From assembly GCA_023434265.1 (NCBI GenBank), contig JAEYTA010000025.1:1-10262 (forward strand): a stretch of DNA of 10,262 bases. The letters are read 5' to 3'. A model generated the notes under the pieces. That model searched no databases and was not told the origin of the DNA. It worked only from the letters and a program-made list of their open reading frames with translations. This document shows positions 5,920 through 10,262 of the stretch, piece by piece. Position numbers and translations under genes: made by a program. The stretch is from Pseudomonadota bacterium. GTDB taxonomy: Bacteria > Pseudomonadota > Alphaproteobacteria > Caulobacterales > Caulobacteraceae. How positions within the stretch are numbered: position 1 is the stretch's first letter; each line of letters begins with the position of its first letter.

Positions 5920-7338
5920 ATGCGCCTCCCCTCCCTCCTTCGCCGGACGCCCTTCCGGCTGACCCTGCTGTTCCTCGCCCTGTTCGCGGCGGCGGCCAGC
6001 GCCATCCTCGGCTACGTCTATGTCGCCTCGGCCTCGGAAGCCCGCGCGCGGGCCGAGGCCGCGGTGCGCAGCGAGCTGCAGAGCCTGACCGGGATCTACA
6101 AGGAACGCGGGATCGACGCGCTGAATCGCGCCCTCGTCGACCGCGCGCTCAGCGACAGCCCCTACCTGTACCTGTTGATGGATCCGGAGGGCAGCCCGAT
6201 CACCGGATCGCTGACCGCGTCGCCGATCCTCGACTACGCCGAGGGCGAGCAGTGGGTCACCCACCCCTTCACCGACACCGACGCCGAGGGCCGGGTGACC
6301 CGGCCGCAGGCGCGCGGGGTGCAGGTGCGGCTGGCCTCGGGCGAGTTGCTTTACGTCGGCCGCTCAATGGGCGACACCGAGGCCTACCTGTCCCGCCTGA
6401 CCCAGGCCCTCTGGGCCGCCATGGGCGTCGTCTTGCTGCTCGGACTGGCGGGCGGCCTGCTGGTCAGCCGCAACCTCGAACGCTCCATGGGCCGGCTCAA
6501 CCGCGTCGTCACCGCCGTGCAGGACGGCGACCTCAAGGCCCGCGCCGTCGTGCGCCACTCGGGCGATGAATTGGACGAGCTGGGCCAGGGCCTCAACGTC
6601 ATGCTCGACCGGCTGGAAGGCTCGATGGCCTCGATCCGCCACGCCGGCGACGCCATCGCCCATGACCTGCGCTCGCCGCTGACGCGCATGCGGGCCAAGC
6701 TCGAGGTCGCCCTGATCGACGCCGAGGCGGGCAAGATCGACGGCGTCGACGCCCTGCAACTGGCGCTCGACGAGGCGGACAGCCTGCTCAAGACCTTCAA
6801 CACCGTGCTGGCCATCGCCCGGCTGCAGGCCGCCGCCGGCTCCGGCCGCACGCCCGATCCCGCCCTGTTCGACGCCGCCGACCTGGCCGCCGACATGGCC
6901 GAGCTGTACGAGCCCGCCAGCGAGGACAAGGGGCTCGAGTTCTCGGCCGAGATCGAGCGCGGCCTGATGGTCGAGGCCAACCGGCCCTTCCTCGCCCAGG
7001 CCCTGGCCAACATCATCGACAACGCCATCAAATACACCCCGACCGGCGGGGCGGTGATGCTGCGCGCCCGTCGCCGCTCCTCGGGTGAGATCGAGTTCTC
7101 GGTGACCGACACCGGCCCCGGCGTGCCCGAGGAGGATCGCGAGCGGGTCATCCAGCGCTTCGTCCGCCTCGACAACAGCCGCTCCGAGCCCGGCTCCGGC
7201 CTCGGCCTGTCACTGGTAGGCGCCGTCATGGAGGCCCACGCCGGCCGCATCCAGCTGGACGAGGGCCCCGGCGCCTACGGCGGCTTCGGCCCCGGTCTGC
7301 GCGTCGCCCTGGTGCTGCCGCCGGCGGCGAACGCGTGA
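5920..7338 (+). CDS. Membrane sensor histidine kinase with HAMP domain
   Basis: This is the probable partner of the response regulator encoded upstream. The 472-residue product has a first transmembrane helix at about 13-35, a periplasmic sensor region of about 125 residues (to about 160) that I do not recognise, and a second helix at about 164-183. A HAMP linker follows (about 184-238). The dimerisation/phospho-acceptor motif AHDLRSPLTRMR has His248. The ATP-binding domain shows the N box NIIDNAIKYTP (Asn364, Asn368), the G1 box DTGPGVP starting at Asp397, and the G2 box GSGLGLS with Gly425, Gly427 and Gly429, so the kinase appears intact. The ATG at 5920 is the first start that keeps the first membrane helix, yet no Shine-Dalgarno sequence precedes it because the heptamer array ends one base earlier. 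The TGA stop overlaps the glnE start. Sensor ligand and regulon are unknown. Confidence 0.94.
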   Translation: MRLPSLLRRTPFRLTLLFLALFAAAASAILGYVYVASASEARARAEAAVRSELQSLTGIYKERGIDALNRALVDRALSDSPYLYLLMDPEGSPITGSLTASPILDYAEGEQWVTHPFTDTDAEGRVTRPQARGVQVRLASGELLYVGRSMGDTEAYLSRLTQALWAAMGVVLLLGLAGGLLVSRNLERSMGRLNRVVTAVQDGDLKARAVVRHSGDELDELGQGLNVMLDRLEGSMASIRHAGDAIAHDLRSPLTRMRAKLEVALIDAEAGKIDGVDALQLALDEADSLLKTFNTVLAIARLQAAAGSGRTPDPALFDAADLAADMAELYEPASEDKGLEFSAEIERGLMVEANRPFLAQALANIIDNAIKYTPTGGAVMLRARRRSSGEIEFSVTDTGPGVPEEDRERVIQRFVRLDNSRSEPGSGLGLSLVGAVMEAHAGRIQLDEGPGAYGGFGPGLRVALVLPPAANA

Positions 7339-10226
7339 CTTCGACGCCCCTCCACGCCCGCTTGGCGCCCTGCGGCCCGGTGGTCGACCCAGCCGCCGCC
7401 GACCGCGCCCGCCAGCGTCTCGCCGAGGCGGCCGGGGAGGGCGGCTGGCCCGATCTGCTGGACGCCGCCTGGCCCGCGCTCGCCACTGTCTTCGCGGCCT
7501 CGCCCTACCTGCTCGGCCTTGCCCGCCGCTGGCCCGAGATCCTGCGCGGTCTTCTCGACGACGGCCCCGACGCCCGCCTCGCCGACATCCTCGCCCGCAC
7601 CGAGGCGCTTTCCGGCGGGGCCGACGACCTGCGCGCGCCGCTGCGCCGGCTCAAGGGCGAGCTCCACCTGCTCACCGCCCTGGCCGACCTCGGCGGCGTC
7701 TGGGACCTCGACGACGTCACCGCCGCCCTCAGCCGTTTCGCCGACCTCTCCGCGCGCGCCGCCCTGCGCGCCGTCGTCCACGACCAGCGCGAGCGCGGCA
7801 AGGTCGTCAGCCCGCCCGACGACCCGCGCGGCCCGCTGCCCGGCCTGTTCGGCCTGGCCATGGGCAAGCACGGTGCGGACGAGCTCAACTACTCCTCCGA
7901 CATCGACGTCAGCCTGTTCTGGGAGCCCGAGGCGGTGCTGGCCGCGCTGGCCCCCGGCGTCGAGCCGCAACGCTTCCTCGACCGCCTCGCCCAGGCCTTC
8001 GCCACGCTGATGCAGGAGCGCACCGGCGACGGCTACGTCTTTCGCGTCGACCTGCGCCTGCGCCCCGACCCGTCCTCGACCCCGCCGGTGGTCGCCGTCC
8101 CCTTCGCCCTGACCTACTACGAGAGCGTCGGCCAGAACTGGGAGCGGGCCGCCTTCATCAAGGCCCGCGCCATGCTCGGCGACGTGTCGGCCGGCGAGGC
8201 TTTCCTGAAGGCCCTCGTCCCCTTCGTCTGGCGGCGCAGCCTCGACTATCCGGCCATTCTCGACATCCAGTCGATCAAGCGCCAGATCCACGTCCACAAG
8301 ACCGGCGAGGGGCTGGAAGCGGCGGGCGCCAACCTCAAGCTCGGCCGCGGCGGCATCCGCGAGATCGAGTTCTTCGCCCAGACCCAGCAGCTCATCCTCG
8401 GCGGCCGCGACCCGGCCCTGCGCGAGCGCCGCACCGTCGACGCCCTCGCCGCCCTGCGCGACGCCGGCCACGTCGCGCCGGAGGTCTGCCTCGAACTGAC
8501 CGACGCCTACCGGGACCTCCGCGCGCTGGAGCACCGCGTGCAGATGCTCGACGACGAGCAGACCCACGCCCTGCCGCTCGATCCCGCGCGCCGGACCGCC
8601 GTCGCCGCCCTGTCGGGGGAAGGCGACCTCGCCGGGTTCGACGCCGGGGTGGAGGCGCTGCTGGCCGGCGTCAATCGCCGCTACGGCGAACTGTTCGAGG
8701 GCGAGGAGGAACTGTCCTCCCCTTATGGCTCGCTGGTCTTCACCGGGGTCGAGAACGACCCAGAGACCCTGCAGACCCTGTCGCGCATGGGCTTCTCCGA
8801 CCCGGCCGCCGTCGCCGACGCCATCCGCAGCTGGCACCACGGCCGCATCCCGGCCACCCGCACGGCCCGCGGGCGGGAGCTGTTCACCCGGCTGGCGCCC
8901 AAGCTGCTCGACGCCATGGCCGCGACCGGCGCGCCCGACGCCGCCTTCCGCCGCTTCGCCGTCTTCTTCTCGGCCCTCAGCGCCGGGGTGCAGGTCCAGG
9001 CCCTGTTCCTCGCCCAGCCGAAGCTGTTCGAGCTGGTCGTCGGCGTCATGGCCTTCGCCCCCCGTCTCGCCCGGGCGCTGGGCCGCTATCCCGCCGCGCT
9101 GGACAGCATGCTCGACGCCCGCTTCGGCCGGGCGCTCGACGAGGACAGCGGGGTCGTGGCCCAGATGCTGGTCGACGCCGCCGCCGCCCCCGACTTCGAG
9201 GCGGCCATGAACGTGGTCCGGCGCGTCCATCGCGAGCAGATGTTCCGCATCGGCGTGCAGGTCATCACGGGCCGCTCCGACGCCGAGGCCGCCGGCCGCG
9301 GCTACGCCGTGCTTGCCGACGCCTGCATGAGGGCCCTCGCCCCCGCCGCCATGGCCGAGACGGTGCGCCAGGGCGGCGCCTTCCCCGGCGGGGCGGTGGC
9401 GGTGGTGGCGCTGGGCAAGGCCGGCTCGCGCGAGATGACGGCCAGCTCGGACCTCGACCTGATGACCGTCTACGACGCCCCGCCCGACGCCGTCTCGGCG
9501 GCCAGGGGCTGGTCCGCCGGCGTCTTCTACCCGCGCTTCACCCAGCGTCTGATCGCCGCCCTGTCGGCCCACACGGCCGAGGGCGGTCTCTACGAGGTCG
9601 ACATGCGGTTGCGTCCCACCGGGGCCAAGGGGCCGGTGTCGCTGCGCTTGTCGGCGGTGGAGGACTACTACGCCGAGGAGGCCGACACCTGGGAGTTCAT
9701 GGCCCTGACCCGCGCCCGGGTGGTGTGGAGCGACGAGCCCGCCTTCGCCGACCGGGTCACGGCGGCGCTGGAGGGCATCCTCCGCCGGCCGCGGCCGGAG
9801 GCGCAGATCGCCGACGACGCGCGTCGCATGCGCGACTTCATGGCCCGCGAGCGTCCGCCGCGCGGGGCGTGGGACCTCAAGCTGGTCCCCGGCGGCCAGG
9901 TCGACGCCGAGTTCGTCGCCCAGGTCGGGCAGTTGATCGCCGCCCCGGCCGGCGGCCCGCTCACCGTCTCGACGCTGGAGGCGTTGGCCGGCCACCCCGA
10001 GCTGGCCGAGGCGTGGCGGCTGCACCAGGCCATCGGCCAGGTTCTCGCCGCCGCCTTCGATGAACGCCCCGACCCGGCGGCCGAACCCGAGGGTTTCGGT
10101 CGCCGCCTCGCCGAAGTGGCCGGCTGCGACGGCTTCGCGGCGCTCGAGGCCCGGCTCGCCGAGGCGCGCGCCGCCGCCCGGGCCGCCTTCGACCGGGCCC
10201 TGCCCGCGCCCCGCGACGGAGACTGA
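7335..10226 (+). CDS. glnE: Bifunctional glutamine synthetase adenylyltransferase/adenylyl-removing enzyme
   Basis: GlnE attaches AMP to a tyrosine of glutamine synthetase subunits to lower activity when nitrogen is ample, and removes it when nitrogen is short, under control of PII protein and glutamine. The 963-residue length is close to E. coli GlnE (946). Two nucleotidyltransferase domains in tandem are visible. The N-terminal deadenylylating domain has AMGKHGADELNYSSDIDVS with metal-binding Asp189 and Asp191, and LGRGGIREIE at 336-345. The C-terminal adenylylating domain has ALGKAGSREMTASSDLDLM with Asp706 and Asp708, and LVPGGQVDAEF starting at 850. Both active sites look complete. The GTG at 7335 overlaps the kinase stop as GTGA and has no clear ribosome site of its own, so translation probably depends on ribosomes finishing the kinase. 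A GTG at 7380 is a possible alternative start. Linkage of glnE to a kinase and regulator may be transcriptional convenience rather than a shared pathway. Confidence 0.97.
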   Translation: MTSTPLHARLAPCGPVVDPAAADRARQRLAEAAGEGGWPDLLDAAWPALATVFAASPYLLGLARRWPEILRGLLDDGPDARLADILARTEALSGGADDLRAPLRRLKGELHLLTALADLGGVWDLDDVTAALSRFADLSARAALRAVVHDQRERGKVVSPPDDPRGPLPGLFGLAMGKHGADELNYSSDIDVSLFWEPEAVLAALAPGVEPQRFLDRLAQAFATLMQERTGDGYVFRVDLRLRPDPSSTPPVVAVPFALTYYESVGQNWERAAFIKARAMLGDVSAGEAFLKALVPFVWRRSLDYPAILDIQSIKRQIHVHKTGEGLEAAGANLKLGRGGIREIEFFAQTQQLILGGRDPALRERRTVDALAALRDAGHVAPEVCLELTDAYRDLRALEHRVQMLDDEQTHALPLDPARRTAVAALSGEGDLAGFDAGVEALLAGVNRRYGELFEGEEELSSPYGSLVFTGVENDPETLQTLSRMGFSDPAAVADAIRSWHHGRIPATRTARGRELFTRLAPKLLDAMAATGAPDAAFRRFAVFFSALSAGVQVQALFLAQPKLFELVVGVMAFAPRLARALGRYPAALDSMLDARFGRALDEDSGVVAQMLVDAAAAPDFEAAMNVVRRVHREQMFRIGVQVITGRSDAEAAGRGYAVLADACMRALAPAAMAETVRQGGAFPGGAVAVVALGKAGSREMTASSDLDLMTVYDAPPDAVSAARGWSAGVFYPRFTQRLIAALSAHTAEGGLYEVDMRLRPTGAKGPVSLRLSAVEDYYAEEADTWEFMALTRARVVWSDEPAFADRVTAALEGILRRPRPEAQIADDARRMRDFMARERPPRGAWDLKLVPGGQVDAEFVAQVGQLIAAPAGGPLTVSTLEALAGHPELAEAWRLHQAIGQVLAAAFDERPDPAAEPEGFGRRLAEVAGCDGFAALEARLAEARAAARAAFDRALPAPRDGD

Positions 10227-10262
10227 GCCCCCGCCCGTTTGATCCTCCAGACAGGGATGCCC

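Noticed and set aside
5671..6264. Minus-strand open frames (5671-6264 and 5709-6005) crossing the heptamer arrays
   Set aside because: The repetitive peptide phrases come only from translating the repeat, and the remainder is antisense to the regulator and kinase genes.
7275..10025. A 916-codon open frame on the minus strand opposite glnE, and similar long minus frames at 819-2402 and 3318-4985
   Set aside because: They lie fully opposite well-recognised genes, are rich in Gly, Ala, Arg, Asp and Gln in the way expected from GC-biased third positions read backwards, and show no family motif.
10227..10262. A possible next gene starting at ATG 10257
   Set aside because: Only two codons are visible and there is no well-placed ribosome binding site, so nothing supports it.

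Overview
The window is very GC-rich, densely coded on the + strand, and uses GTG/ATG starts with many 1-4 base gene overlaps. Gene content and order point to an alphaproteobacterium, and the protein style fits the Caulobacterales (Caulobacter/Brevundimonas type). That assignment is inference from protein character and synteny, not from a database search. All eight genes read left to right.

Region 1 (2-3397) is the 3' part of a cytochrome c maturation operon: the end of ccmI, then complete ccmE, ccmF and ccmH, joined by stop/start overlaps. The order is that of the rhizobial cycHJKL operon. The products work in and on the cytoplasmic membrane. CcmE carries heme as a periplasmic chaperone, CcmF and CcmH form the heme ligation machinery, and CcmI presents apocytochrome c. 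No ccmABCD or ccmG is in view.

Region 2 (3398-5057) starts with a short gap holding a good promoter candidate, followed by a DegP/HtrA-type periplasmic serine protease with an intact His-Asp-Ser triad and two PDZ-like regions. An 11-bp perfect hairpin follows the gene.

Region 3 (5126-7338) is a two-component system: an OmpR-type response regulator and a membrane HAMP histidine kinase. The 122 bases between them hold the most unusual feature here, a pair of inverted arrays of the heptamer TGGCGAG/CTCGCCA flanking a 59-base core. It ends one base before the kinase start codon.

Region 4 (7335-10226) is glnE, the bifunctional glutamine synthetase adenylyltransferase/adenylyl-removing enzyme. 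Its GTG start overlaps the kinase stop codon, so its translation is probably coupled to that of the kinase. The last 36 bases hold no supported feature.

Most of the window is a conserved housekeeping block. I see no new multi-gene system. The best lead is the inverted heptamer-repeat element and its possible effect on kinase and glnE expression.
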